Shown: positions 23,165 to 34,101 of the stretch, in pieces
How the letters are laid out: each line of letters starts with the position of its first letter
How positions within the stretch are numbered: the first letter of the stretch is position 1
Source: Diphasiastrum complanatum
Lineage: Eukaryota > Streptophyta > Lycopodiopsida > Lycopodiales > Lycopodiaceae
Length of the DNA stretch: 64,000 nt
Reading direction: 5' to 3'
Assembly: GCA_029204225.1 (NCBI GenBank)
Contig: CM055107.1
Coordinates: 22,572,178-22,636,177 of the forward strand
Translations under genes and position numbers: made by a program
Notes under the pieces: model-generated
The model's database searches: none
What the model saw: the letters and a program-made list of their open reading frames with translations, nothing else
Told to the model about the DNA's origin: nothing

Positions 23165-24094
23165 TCATGTGTCTTGTGGCTCCCGAGTCAATATACTATG
23201 CTTGATCATCTTGATTAGATAACAATGTAGATATGAAGATGCTAGAGTCTTCAATCTCACCCTCATCGACAAGGTTACCTGTTTGCTTTGGTTTTCCCTT
23301 GTCTTGTTCTGCCAGGAATTTACGACATTCACTCTTCCAATGGCCCTTTTTACCACAATGGAAGCACTTGTCTTTCTTCTTGGTCTTACTGGAAGATCCC
23401 TCATCCTCCTGAGTCTTGGTAAATTGCTGCTTAGACTTCTTTTTGACCTTGCTCTTGCCTTGTTTTTGGCATGTCACAAGTGCCTGATCGTCAGTATTTT
23501 GACGTCTAGCTTTCACCATTTCTCGCCGTTGCTCTTCCTGCATCAAGATTCCTATGAGCTCGTCAAAGATTGGCAATCTTTCTCTTGATGCTATTCCACT
23601 CACAAACATCTGATAGGGTTCTGCAATGCCACACAATGCATTGTGCACTAGCTCCACATCACGTATGCGCTTACAAATAGAATGCAGTTCATCCCTCATT
23701 GTCTTGATTCTGGTCATGTACGTCTGAATGTGCTCTCCTTGTTCCATTCAGGCACTATTCAGCTTTGACTTCAGAAACATGATTCTTGATGGATTTGATG
23801 TCTCAAACTGCTCCTTTAGCACATCCCATGCATGTCTGGGTGTAACAGCATCACAAATGTGGGTAATGATGTGATCCTTCACTGACAAGTTATGAAGGTC
23901 AAAGCTTTCCTCATCTTTTTGTCAAACACTTTGATGTCAGCTTCATTTGGCGGTCTTCTCTCATCACCTGTGACGACTTCCCACACGTCTTTCTCCATCA
24001 ATATGTTTTTCATTTTGAATTTTCACACTGCATAGATGGAAATCCCATCCAATTTGCTACTTTCACTCAAAATGGCCTCTCCCATGTTTGCCAT
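23165..24094 (-). pseudogene. Copia C gag and protease active site
   Basis: From the ATG at 24092-24094 (MANMGEAIL) the minus strand encodes a copia gag: SSKLDG, then a stop, MEKDVWEVV, and after frame breaks the block at 23747-23196 with a CCHC knuckle (CFHCGKKGHWKSEC). The protease motif IDSGATRHM follows at about 23165-23195. Several stops make it inactive. Confidence 0.75.
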
Positions 24095-24457
24095 CACAAA
24101 ACGGGCAAAGGACCCCAAAATAGGGATTTTCCTTGTTTTTGAATTGTTTCTTCACCTTGAAGAAACTTCACTCTTCACTTGTGAAGGGACCCAGCTCCAA
24201 TTTCAGTATGAAAATTTCTAATGAAGTTGAAGGCCAGAATGCACTTCAAGTCCCTTCAAGACCTTTTCTTCAAATCTCATGGCTTATAGCAATCCAACGG
24301 CCCACAGGAAGCTCATCTCTATCATTGATTATCTTGTATCTGGATCCAACGATCTATATCTCATTTGGATATTAAACCACATCCTTGGAGCCGCGACACA
24401 CTCTAATACACGGAGTCGCCACCCTCCTTCACGTCGCGCGATATGCCTGCGGGCTCT
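24095..24457. other. Non-coding remnant between copia C and D
   Basis: No gene is seen. GC-rich near 24385-24460. No primer-binding site or LTR end was recognised, so the copia C 5' LTR has been lost. Confidence 0.45.
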
Positions 24458-25030
24458 TCACGACCTCTTCTCCACTTTCAAGCTTCCAAGCTTGCTAGCT
24501 ATGGCATCCCTCAACCATCTCTCGTAGGCTTCAAATGATGTTTTGGAATTAACTGCTTTAGTGCTAGAGTAATTTTGCAGATAGCAGGCCATAGAGATCT
24601 CTTTTACCCAAAAGGTTTGAGACAAATGCGCGTTTTTTATCATGGATTGTGCAGCTTCCAGCAATGTGCAGTTCTTTCGTTCAGCTACTCTGTTCTATTG
24701 TGGAGTGTAGCTCGTAGTAAACTGATGGTGCACACCACATGAAAATAGGTAGTCCTTCAATTCATTTGATAAGTACTCTCCCCTTGAATCAGACCGTAGG
24801 GCCTTGATTCTCTAACCAGTTTGATTCTCAGTGTATTGTTTAAAATCTTTGAAGCAACTAAATGCTTCTGACTTGTTCTTCATAAAGATGACTCTGGTAA
24901 ATCGGGAGTAGCCATCAATGAGTGTAATAAAATACAGAGCTTGTCCTAATGAAGGTATGCCCTGGTGCCATGCCAGATCGAGGGTCTCAATCTGGGTGAC
25001 TTCTCTCCAAGCAAGTCGTCCGACATACAT
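24458..25030 (-). pseudogene. Copia D: integrase fragment
   Basis: Two minus-strand frames give part of a copia integrase from a different family than copia C. 25030-24812 has ALYFITLIDGYSRFTRV and KSEAFSCFKDF. 24664-24458 has EAAQSMIKNAHLSQTFW and SFEAYERW. The stretch between them is broken by stops. Confidence 0.75.
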
Positions 25031-25806
25031 CCAACTTAACTAACTTGAAGTTTTGTTACAAACGAGTAACATCCATTTCAAACAAGCCGTCTGACATACA
25101 TCAGACTTAACCAACTCAAGGCTTCGTCACAAGCGTTGGAAGCCAACCTGGCGCCACGCCAGACTAGACAGCCATAAAAATGTAACTTCTACCCAAGCAA
25201 GCCATCCAACTCAGTTGAAAAGTTATTGTTTCCAAGAGCTTAACCCATTCACATTCATGCAAGGAACACTCGGAACCACAAGCCGCGACAGATATGAAGA
25301 CAACTAGTTCCTAGACCGAATGGTCCCAACAACATACCTATTGTAAAGCTAACTTGGGTGCACCCAGTGTGTCCTATAAGACTCTAAGGGGTGACGCTCC
25401 CTAAGGTCCCAGAGCAAGTTAGAAATTCAAGGACTGAGCCTCTAACTTGTGGTGAGCCAGTCAAGTAGTCACAAGTCATAAGCTAGCTTTGGAGCTCGAG
25501 TCATGGCCTAGTAAGGAACCAAGTTGATTTTGTCGCCGGGACGACTTCCGGGACCCATGTTCGGGAGCCAGACTGATTATGCCAGACTAGCCAAGCTTAA
25601 TCAGCAAAATAGTAACTAAGTCTAGAAAAGCGTACTTTGCCAAAAAGCACTATATTCCAGGACAGAGAGAATGCGCCGAATCACATCAGAACAATAGGAG
25701 GAGTTCGGTAGACAAAAACTTGGGTAGCTCAACCAGCGCCAGCAGGAATCCAGTCACCAAGTCTCAACTCCCTCTACCAACGCAAACAGGCACAATGCCC
25801 AGCACG
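25031..25806. other. Repeat-like DNA without genes
   Basis: GC-richer than the flanks. The words GACATACATCC/GACATACATCAGACTTAAC recur near 25020 and 25092 and CGTC(A)CAAGCG words nearby, suggesting a degraded retroelement untranslated region. No open frame of note. Confidence 0.4.
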
Positions 25807-26243
25807 TGTTGGTGGCCCCAAGACTAATCAATCTATGTATGAATGTAACCTCTTCCAAATTTAATAAAGTTGATCCTTGGGGATAATTACCATTTCAGTT
25901 TTGCCTCCAGGACTGGTCCAAGTGGAAGGACCCTTACTATAACCTTTTTGCGTCACTAGCACCTAAGGGTCCACGTGACCGACGTGTGGCTTGTCGCTAT
26001 GCCATTTGGTCAATTTGGTGCACACTATGCCCTGGGTTTCATGTGTGGCTTGTCTTTGTCTTTGGTTACATGTTGGAGACGGATTCTAAGTTGGCTTTCG
26101 GGTTGGTTGGGATTCCAGTTTTCTTAAGTCTGAATGGTTAAGCTTGTTATGTTTCTAAGTTGGCTTTTACGTAAGTGCATGGTGGATGAATGTTAGACTT
26201 AAGCGCGTGTTGGGAAAACCGCTCAAGTCCCAATGCCCCAACA
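25807..26243 (+). repeat. Solo-like LTR with 5' leader fragment
   Basis: 437 bp starting TGTTGG and ending CCAACA. It is followed two bases later by TGGTACCAGAGC (26246-26257), a one-base variant of the tRNA-Met primer site. About 170 bp of leader follow until TE2 starts at 26426. The body of the element is missing. Confidence 0.65.
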
Positions 26244-26425
26244 TGTGGTACCAGAGCCGACTAGCTGGTCAGCTATGCAAGTCTCACAAGGATGGCCACT
26301 TTTTGGGATTTGTCAGGACAAGCGTTGTGCAAGGTGCTGCCCACAATGTAAGCATGGGTCCATGGTCGGCAGAACGGGGGACTTGATGAAGCAAGATGCT
26401 GCCCTTGAGGTGTAAGCATGGTCAG

Positions 26426-27080
26426 TGTGAAAATTGTCAACATTTCCTAGCTAGTTTGAGGCCTAAATTGGCTAAAATTGTAAATAGTTTTGGTTCTGGA
26501 GTTTCACACGTGTGAACCAGGCCACAATGTTTTTATTTACTGTATTTTTTCAGTATGATGAAGTGTCAAACTTCATACCCTTCAAAATGAGACCATTTTG
26601 ATGTATTTTGGTCATATAAGCCATTTTTAGCTATTTTTCCTATATAGGGAATATCTAGGGTCAAGTACCTTCTAGAGAGAGGAGAGAGAGTCATCTTCCT
26701 CATCCATAAATAGTAGGGAAGTCGTGGAGAACAGGTTGGAGAAACCTTTTGTATGCTTCATTGAGATCAATAGATCATTGTCATTGTTTCTTCCTCCATT
26801 GAGAGCATTGTTGTGTGTATTGTCTTCAAGCTATTGTGTATGATCTTAGGTGCTTTCCAAAAGTGGTAGGCTGATGTATTATGGACTGTATAATGCTATT
26901 TTGGGCCGCACTTGATGTTTATGGAAGTTTTCATTTGTGATAAATGCTTTTTGATCAAGTTCTTTGCATTCTAGGTAGCATAGAATGTGTTGCCAATTCC
27001 TAGCTTATGTAGTTTGGAGTGCAAGCATTCAAGCCAATGATCTTGGAGTTTAGATCCACTTAGGATCTGTATTTTACACA
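26426..27080 (+). repeat. TE2 left LTR
   Basis: It starts TGTGAAAATTG and ends TTTTACACA. It carries the 14-bp palindrome TTCACACGTGTGAA at 26503-26516 and a GAGAGAG stretch near 26680. Its length equals that of the TE1 LTR, although the sequence is only distantly similar. Confidence 0.85.
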
Positions 27081-28252
27081 TGGTATCAGAGCTGGTTGGC
27101 TTCTATTTACAGTAAGTATTCCATTTTTGGTGATATTTGGATGTTTGATCAAGTTCTAGCATGATTTTGCATTGCTTTGTTGATCAAATCTTACTAACCT
27201 TTGTTTTGTGAGTTGAACTTGTGGATCAAAAGCATATTTCAGGTCTATTGAAGATCAGAGGCTGAAAAGAAACTATTTTGGATCAGATCATAACACCTAA
27301 TCATTTGTGATTGTGAGGCTTGTGCATATTCAATACTAACAATGTTCTTTTCAATCCTATTGTTGACAATCTCCATTCTTGGATGAACACTCTCCTTAAG
27401 TGGATGAAACTTCTCCTTAAGTGGATGACAAATGCTCTTTTGAGTGAGTTGTAATACTCCTAAAGGCTGAGCAAAGCTTCCATTTGGATGAAAGATCCCC
27501 TTTTTTGGGTGAACATATTGTAAGCTCCATTGTGAAGAGCATATTGTAAAGATTGTCATCAATTTTGGCATAAATTTTGGTGTACTTTGTTGAGCATGTA
27601 AGTAACTCTCCTTATGTAATTTGATTGGAGCATTTGCTGGAAGGTGTTAACCATTATGCAAGTGTGTTTTCAGGTTCTTAACAGGTTGAGGAACATTCTC
27701 ATGTGAAGTGATCTTAGATCTACATCTAAACACCAAGATTTGACAAGATAGTGAAGCTAGTCTTGTGATTCACTAAGTGTGCTCATTCATTCACCTCTAA
27801 ATCTTGTATTTATCACTTGCTGGAGTTTATAAACTTTTAGAAGTGTGGTTTACATGTGGTTTTACAGGTTGAATCAATATCTTAGTGTGTTGATCATATG
27901 TTGATCAAGTTTGTTCATTACTAGGTAATCTTGGCATCCTAGTTTTGGGTATTTTCTAAGAATGCAAGTAACTCTTCACACCATAACTTGATTTGGTCAC
28001 TTGCTGGAAAGTTTGAGAGCTTAAGCAAGAGTGTGTTCAGGTTGGTTTGATTTTGTAATCCATTCTTAGTGTGTGCAAAGTGTTGCATGTGTTTCAATCT
28101 TCCTTTCTATGCTTGGAAACCATCTAGGTTCAAGATAGAAGTGTTTTAGGGTCCTAAATCTTCATAGATCTCTTTATCTATCATTTGTTGAGAGAAAAGT
28201 GAGTGCTAAGTGCTTTAGGACAGAACCTAAAAGTTGAAGAAACATTAGAATC
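27081..28252 (+). other. TE2 primer site and repeat-bearing leader
   Basis: TGGTATCAGAGC at 27081-27092 is the primer site. The leader is about 1.16 kb, twice that of TE1 or TE3, and has related segments: CTCCTTAAGTGGATGA twice near 27390-27425, and a unit with AAGTAACTCT, CTTGCTGGAA and GTGTGTTCAGGTT near 27600-27680 and 27965-28040, with a weaker copy near 27780-27870. No coding function is proposed. Confidence 0.65.
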
Positions 28253-29518
28253 ATGGCTTCCAATGGTGGGATCATGCTAGAGTCTAGTGAAAGGTTGAGT
28301 TCATCAAACTACTCTACTTGGAAAGTGAGGATGGAGTCCTTACTTGAGTTGAATGAACTCATGGACATAGTTGCAGAAATTGAAGAGAGACCTCTCACAC
28401 TTCAAGAGCAACAAAGGTTTGATAAGAAGGCCAAAAGGGCTCTTCATATCATTAAAATGAATGTTACAAATGAACTTCTCAAGGAAGTTGGAAAGTGTCA
28501 AAGTGCAAGTGAGGCATGGAATGCCTTAAAGAAGCTCTTTGAATCAAAGTCCACATCTAGGGTATTGACCCTAAGGAGACAAATATTTTCTAGTAGGCAA
28601 AGAGAGGGTGAAAGTGCTCATGCATTTATCTTGAGAGTTAAGTCCCTAAGTGATGATTTAGCATGCATTGATGAGAACATAAAAGATGGTGAAATAGTCC
28701 AAGTTATGTTGAATGGTTTGCTAAATGAACATGCTAACCTTGTGCAAAGTTTTGCCATTCAAAGAGTCTTGCCAAGTGTGGTTGACTTGCAAGAAATCTT
28801 ATTGGCTGAAGAACATAGGTTGCAATCAAAGCTTGATGGTGCATCCTTGCAAGGTGGAGGTGAAGAGGCTTTCTTCACAAAAGGCAAATTCAAGGGCAAA
28901 GGTAAAGGCAAAGGGAAATGGTCCAAAGGTGGTAACTTTGATCATGATGATCACTCTTCCTCTTCCTCTTCTACTAAGAACAATAAGTCAAAGTTCAAGT
29001 GCTTTTATTGTGGGATAAAAGGTCATTTTGCAAATGAATGTTATAAGAAGAAAAGAGAGCAAGGAGAGAGGCAAGGAAATCTTACAATAGATGAGGAAGA
29101 ACATAACACATGTGAATCACTTGTTATGACTTCAAGTTTGTTAGCCAACATAGATGATAATGATCCTTGGTGGATTGATAGTGGAGCCTCATCTCACATG
29201 ACAAGACATAAGGAATACTTTACATCCTTATTGTCTTATGAGGGAGAAGGTAACATCATCTACACTGCAAATGATGGTCAATGTGACATCAAAGGCATAG
29301 GCACTATTCCTATTTCCCTTTCAACAAATAGGAAAGCAAATCTTGAAAATGTTTTGTACATTCCTTCAATCACTAAGAATTTGCTTAGTGTAAGTCAAAT
29401 GATTGACAAAGGACTTGATGTGGAGTTCATTGGAGATGCATGTTTGATAAGTAAATGTGGATCCTTGATTGCTCAAGGTAGGAGGAGACACAAGAAGTTC
29501 AAACCAGTTGTATCATAG
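28253..29518 (+). CDS. TE2 gag and first protease
   Basis: Starts MASNGGIM. The copia gag core contains NYSTWKVRMES, followed by a Lys/Gly linker, a zinc knuckle (CFYCGIKGHFANEC), and a retropepsin with WWIDSGASSHM (29168-29203) and VLYIPSITKNLLSV. The frame stops at 29518 after KKFKPVVS, one base out of phase with what follows. It is closely similar to the TE1 and TE3 proteins. Confidence 0.88.
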   Translation: MASNGGIMLESSERLSSSNYSTWKVRMESLLELNELMDIVAEIEERPLTLQEQQRFDKKAKRALHIIKMNVTNELLKEVGKCQSASEAWNALKKLFESKSTSRVLTLRRQIFSSRQREGESAHAFILRVKSLSDDLACIDENIKDGEIVQVMLNGLLNEHANLVQSFAIQRVLPSVVDLQEILLAEEHRLQSKLDGASLQGGGEEAFFTKGKFKGKGKGKGKWSKGGNFDHDDHSSSSSSTKNNKSKFKCFYCGIKGHFANECYKKKREQGERQGNLTIDEEEHNTCESLVMTSSLLANIDDNDPWWIDSGASSHMTRHKEYFTSLLSYEGEGNIIYTANDGQCDIKGIGTIPISLSTNRKANLENVLYIPSITKNLLSVSQMIDKGLDVEFIGDACLISKCGSLIAQGRRRHKKFKPVVS

Positions 29519-29556
29519 AAGACTCACATGCAAGTTGTGGAGAGGCATCTCTTCTG

Positions 29557-30132
29557 ATGTCTAGTTTTTCTTCTTTACCTTTTAATGATGTATCATGGTA
29601 TATTGATAGTGGAGCAACAACTCATATGAGTTGCTCCAAAGATTCTTTTGTTTCTATTGAATTTGTTCTAGATCCTAAGAAATCAATATACACAGCAGTT
29701 GGTGATGCATGTGCAATTGAAGGTGTTGGAAGTTGTTCCTTAAAACTTACATCTTCTATGAATTTTACACTTTCCAATGTTCTCTATGTGCCTAATCTCA
29801 CAAAGAGTATGATTGGTGTAGAAAAGTTGTTAGATGATGGTTATGAACTGGATTTCAATATCAATGGTTGTTTCATAAAGAAAGAAGATAAGATCCTTGC
29901 AAGTGGATCTAAATATGGAGGTATTTTCAAGCTAGATGTGCATGAAAATTCAAGTTTATGTGATGCTGAATTGATGACTTATGTTTCCAAAGAGGAGCTA
30001 TGGCATAGGAAGTTGTATGTTTCCAACTTCAGGTCTATGCCTATTATAGTCAAGGAGATCAAGCCAAGAGTGGCTTATTCTATGGCAAAATCACTTATGG
30101 ATCCATATTTAATGTATTCTAAAAAGACATAA
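29557..30132 (+). pseudogene. TE2 second protease and pre-integrase fragment
   Basis: A second complete-looking copia retropepsin follows the first: WYIDSGATTHM (29596-29631), then VLYVPNLTKSMIGV, then a pre-integrase motif ELWHRKL. Residues between the motifs differ strongly from the first domain, so it is not a simple recent duplication. The pre-integrase zinc site is incomplete and the frame ends at 30132. Confidence 0.78.
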
Positions 30133-30138
30133 CATTCT

Positions 30139-31454
30139 ATGGAGTTGGAACATTCCGATGTTCATCTTTCTTTATCAGTAAGCAAGGAAGGTTTTTTTTG
30201 CTTTGCATGTACTATTGATGGATCCACAAGTTACATTTGGACGTGTCTTGTCTCTTCAAGTTTTTTGGTGCGTGTGTATGTTCCATCATGCAAAACTTTA
30301 TGGAATTATGAAGCTAATGGAAGGAGTGCACTTTATGAAGTCTTGTTCAGTTATAAGCCTAAGGTTTACACCTCAGTGTTCTTGAAGACTATTGCTTTGT
30401 ATGTGGTTTCTTGGAAAGAAAGAAGGATGGTGATCCTAGTCTATGGATCATGGTTGGATGCTTATCCACCAGGGAAGGATACATAGTCTTTACACTCTCT
30501 ATCTCGAAGGTGTTTGAGCATGGAAAAGTTCTTGATTTTGAAGATTTATTTTCTATCTTGGAAGTGGCCGAGACCACAGTGTCTCATAGTGCATCACAAG
30601 TCATTACTATGGCAAATAATCAAGTTGTGATGAGATCAAGGTTTGAGGAGGAGTATCCTCAACATGCATTCCAAGGAGATCTTCATCATTGTACAAGGCC
30701 GAGTCCTTGTTGATCTTATTTCATGAAAAAGAAATGAAAAGTAAAGGTGGAATTCATTTTGTTTTACTCACCTATTGTTCTTTTTCTTTGATTAATGATA
30801 TATCTTGCTTAATTGAGATTTGCTTATCTCAAAGATCAAGTAAGGCTATTCTGTTTTTGAATGAAGTCTTTAGTTTGGAATTACTTCTTGTCTTTTGTGA
30901 CTTGATTATGTTTCCAAAACATCTAGAGAGCAAGATGTTGTACCATCATTTGTATGCTCTTAAATTCAGTAAGAGCAAGTATGAGTTTAGTACTCATAGT
31001 TTGAAAAAGGAGTTTTTTCATGTATCGAGGCATATTGTAAACTTCTTGTGAGGTTAAGTGAAGCATCCACTGAGGACACTTACACCCTCAAGAAAGTATT
31101 TAGCCTTAATTTGATCAAGTTTGAGTATGGTTTGAAGATTAGATCCATTTTGAATAGAGTTCATATTTTTTGGACTAGTGAAGCTAGTATGCTTAATCTT
31201 GAATATTGCTCATGGTACAATTTTGATCTGTATGATCTTTGTGGTCATGATGAGGCATGGAAGCCTCGTTTTTTTTAGTCTTTCTTGCAGCCAACTTCAT
31301 GCATGTGGACTTTGCATACCCAGGATTGACATCAGACATGCAGGAGGTACATTGGCATAGTAGCAGGTTGGTGGAATATTTTTCAAAGGCATTTGGAAAA
31401 GATTTCTATCAAAGAAAACTTATCATGGATTTGGAAAGCATACTGCTATGATGG
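30139..31454 (+). pseudogene. TE2 decayed pol
   Basis: Frames at 30139-30486, 30411-30713, 30689-31051 and 31048-31278 carry only weak echoes of copia pol: LEHSDVHL at an integrase start, EVLFSYKPKV in the integrase tail, and a FSKAFGKDF tail near the RNase H end. No catalytic motif of integrase, reverse transcriptase or RNase H is intact. Frames of about 100 codons persist despite the loss of motifs. Confidence 0.6.
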
Positions 31455-31455
31455 A

Positions 31456-32105
31456 TGTGAAAGATTCAACTAGTTTCATCACATTTTGCAATATTTCCAT
31501 ATTTGGCATATTGAGGCCAAAACTTGTTTTAGACTTAGAGGTTGACTTTTCAAAGTTCATAAGTCTAAATTTCATTTGAATAAACACTTTTTGAAAGTGT
31601 GGGAAAGATAGAATGCGAGTTTGAGTAGATTCAATTTGAATAAGTTGGGTACATTGAATCTAGACCCAAAATTGGTAGGGTTAGCATTTTGGTGGGAAAG
31701 CCAAGTGGCCAAATAGGGTTTGGACCTGCTATAAAAGGATGTAACTCGTGGAGAGAGTCATCTTCTCTCTTCTCTATCTCATTTCATGCTTATACATGGT
31801 TCTCTTGGGTTCTACTATCCATTGATGCACTATCTTGGTGATTGCTTGCAATTCTATGTGTAGAATGATCTATATTTGCTATTTTTGGATCCACACATGT
31901 GAAATACAGTAGCTTGCTGGTTTTGTACGGATAGCAACAGTACATAATCATTTCATTCAAGTTTGATCAAGTTCTATTAGTGTTTGCATCTCAAATTGTG
32001 TATAGATGCTGATTTTTCTACATTGGTGAAATTGGTAGTGTATTTCTCTTTCTAACCAAAGATCATTCAAGTAGATTGGATCTTAAGGATCTGAAATCTT
32101 TCACA
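31456..32105 (+). repeat. TE3 left LTR
   Basis: 650 bp from TGTGAAAGATTC to TTTCACA. TATA box near 31729-31736 (CTATAAAAGG). The palindrome seen in related LTRs is CACACATGTG here (31892-31901), with the G-box core changed to CATGTG. Confidence 0.9.
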
Positions 32106-32117
32106 TGGTATCAGAGC
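32106..32117 (+). other. TE3 primer-binding site
   Basis: TGGTATCAGAGC directly follows the LTR, as in TE1 and TE2. Confidence 0.9.
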
Positions 32118-32706
32118 TTGTGTTTCAGTTTATGAAGGAGGAAATCAGATCTATCAATGATTTGGTGAAGATATCAAGTTTAGAGCATGCTAGAGAGGAT
32201 TCTACACCAAAATCGGTTTTTTTTGTTTTTGTAGACTGGATCTTTTGTAGATCAAAACACTAAATAGGTCAATATACTTGTTCAATTTCGTTTTTTGAAT
32301 TCACATGCTGGATTTGGCCGATTTTTGGATCATTGGTTCAGCCTAAGTGGTGGCTTATAGATTGCATATCAAATTTTCAGCATTTGCATGTAGATTTGGA
32401 ATAGTCAATTTTTTGTGATTTTGTCAAAACCCTAATTTTGATTGGATATCTAGATAGTGAGGTTGCTGGATTTCATTTGAGTGTGTTTCAATCTTAGGAA
32501 GTGGCAAAAGTCATTAGATTGAGGATAGATCATAGGTTGATCAAGATTCCATGATTCTATGTATTGATTTGCTTGGATAATTGCTAGAAGAGAATTTGTG
32601 AGATAGTTTCAAATCTTGGTGATTTCTTTTGAAAGCATTTGTTGTTGTTCAAAGGAGTGCTTTGTGCATTGAAACAGGTTGAAAGAGAAGATTAGGTCAT
32701 TGCTAC

Positions 32707-34101
32707 ATGGCAACCTCAATTGGAGTCATGTTGGAAGCCAATGATAGGCTTACCTCAAGTAACTATTCATTATGGAAAGTGAGGATGGAGTCACGTCTTG
32801 AGATGAATGATGTTTTGGATATTGTTGTAGGTTTGGAGGAGAGACCAGCAACACAACAAGATCAATTGAGGTATGACAAGAGGGCCAAGAAGGCTCTACA
32901 CATGATAAAGATGAATGTTACCAATGAACTTCTCAATAAAGTTGGTAAGTGCACATCATCTTTGGAAGCTTGGAATTCATTGAAGAAGCTTTATGAATCC
33001 AAGTCTATTTCTAGAGTGTTGACTCTAAGAAGGCAAATCTTTTCTTGTTTGCAAAAGAATGAAGAAAGTCCAAGTACTTTTGTTTTGAGAGTGAAAGCAT
33101 TGAATGATGCGTTAGCTTGCATAGATGAAAGCATTAAGGAAGGAGAGCTTATTCAAGTGATTCTTAATGGCTTTTTGGATGCTCATGCTAAAATTGTTCA
33201 AAGTATTGCTATTCAAAAGACTTTGCCAAGTTTGATGGATCTTCAAGAGATCTTGATCAATGAGGAATATAGGCTTCAAGCAAGAGGTGGATCTACATTG
33301 ACACTTCAAGAGGATGCTATGTTCACAAAGGGCAAATTCAAGGGCAAAACCAAAAGCAAGTGGTCTAAAGGGCAAGATCAAGTGGATGCTTCTTCAAGTG
33401 GCAAAAAGAAGGATAGATCAAAGCTCAAGTGCTTCTATTGTGGCATCAAAGGACACTTTGCAAGTGAGTGCTACAAGAAGAAGAGAGATCAAGGAGACAA
33501 GCAAGGTAATCTTACTCTTGATGAGGATGGTTTGGATGTGCAAGATGCAAATGATGATGCTTTTGTGATGTCTTCATGTATGCTTGCTAATGATGGAGAT
33601 CTAGATCCTTGGTGGATTGATAGTGGAGCAAGTTCACACATGACCTTTCACAAAGAGTACTTCACTTCTTTGTTGGCATATGGAGATGACAAGAGGGTGA
33701 TCTACACGACCAATGATGGTGAGTGTGCAATCAAAGGGATTGGCACAATTCCTATTTCTCTCTATACAAATAGGAATGTTCATTTGGAGGATGTCTTGTT
33801 TATTCCATCTATTACCAAGAATTTGCTTAGTGTGAGTCAAATGCTAAGTAAGGGCCTCAAGGTGGAGTCTGATGGAGATGCTTGTTTGATCAAAAAGAAG
33901 GATGTCTTGATTGGAAAAGGTAAAAGGCAAAAGAAGTTGTTCAAACTTGATGCTTGTGTTATTTCTAACCAAGTTGGATGTGTTGCAAGAGAGCACATTT
34001 CTATTCAAGAGGTTTGGCACAAAAGGATGGGACACCTCAACTTCAAGTCATTGGAGGTAATGGCAAGGAAGAAGGTTGTGATTGGTCTTCCAAGTTCCTG
34101 A
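32707..34101 (+). CDS. TE3 gag, protease and start of integrase
   Basis: The 464-codon frame starts MATSIGVM. Gag core (NYSLWKVRMES), zinc knuckle (CFYCGIKGHFASEC), retropepsin (WWIDSGASSHM near 33610-33645), then the integrase zinc domain (VWHKRMGHLN). It ends at a TGA (34099-34101). The same frame continues without shift into the integrase, so the whole reads as one polyprotein with a single stop. The TGA most simply derives from CGA by a C-to-T change. Confidence 0.9.
   Translation: MATSIGVMLEANDRLTSSNYSLWKVRMESRLEMNDVLDIVVGLEERPATQQDQLRYDKRAKKALHMIKMNVTNELLNKVGKCTSSLEAWNSLKKLYESKSISRVLTLRRQIFSCLQKNEESPSTFVLRVKALNDALACIDESIKEGELIQVILNGFLDAHAKIVQSIAIQKTLPSLMDLQEILINEEYRLQARGGSTLTLQEDAMFTKGKFKGKTKSKWSKGQDQVDASSSGKKKDRSKLKCFYCGIKGHFASECYKKKRDQGDKQGNLTLDEDGLDVQDANDDAFVMSSCMLANDGDLDPWWIDSGASSHMTFHKEYFTSLLAYGDDKRVIYTTNDGECAIKGIGTIPISLYTNRNVHLEDVLFIPSITKNLLSVSQMLSKGLKVESDGDACLIKKKDVLIGKGKRQKKLFKLDACVISNQVGCVAREHISIQEVWHKRMGHLNFKSLEVMARKKVVIGLPSS

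Larger units (their letters stand above)
19408..24094 (-). mobile_element. Copia C: minus-strand Ty1/copia element, 5' truncated
   Basis: In minus-strand order: gag, protease, integrase, reverse transcriptase, RNase H, purine tract, then a 264-bp LTR-like end. No 5' LTR or primer site is found beyond the gag start at 24094. Stops and frameshifts occur in gag and between domains. It abuts G1 directly at 19407/19408. Confidence 0.85.
26426..31455 (+). mobile_element. TE2: Ty1/copia-type element with two protease domains, 3' end replaced by the TE3 LTR
   Basis: The left LTR is 26426-27080 (655 bp) with a primer site at 27081. A long leader with internal repeats leads to gag at 28253, a first retropepsin, then after a frameshift a second retropepsin and a decayed pol. 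The right LTR of the same family is absent. The element ends where the TE3 left LTR begins. The two LTR families are clearly different, so TE3 inserted at or recombined with the end of TE2. Confidence 0.82.
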
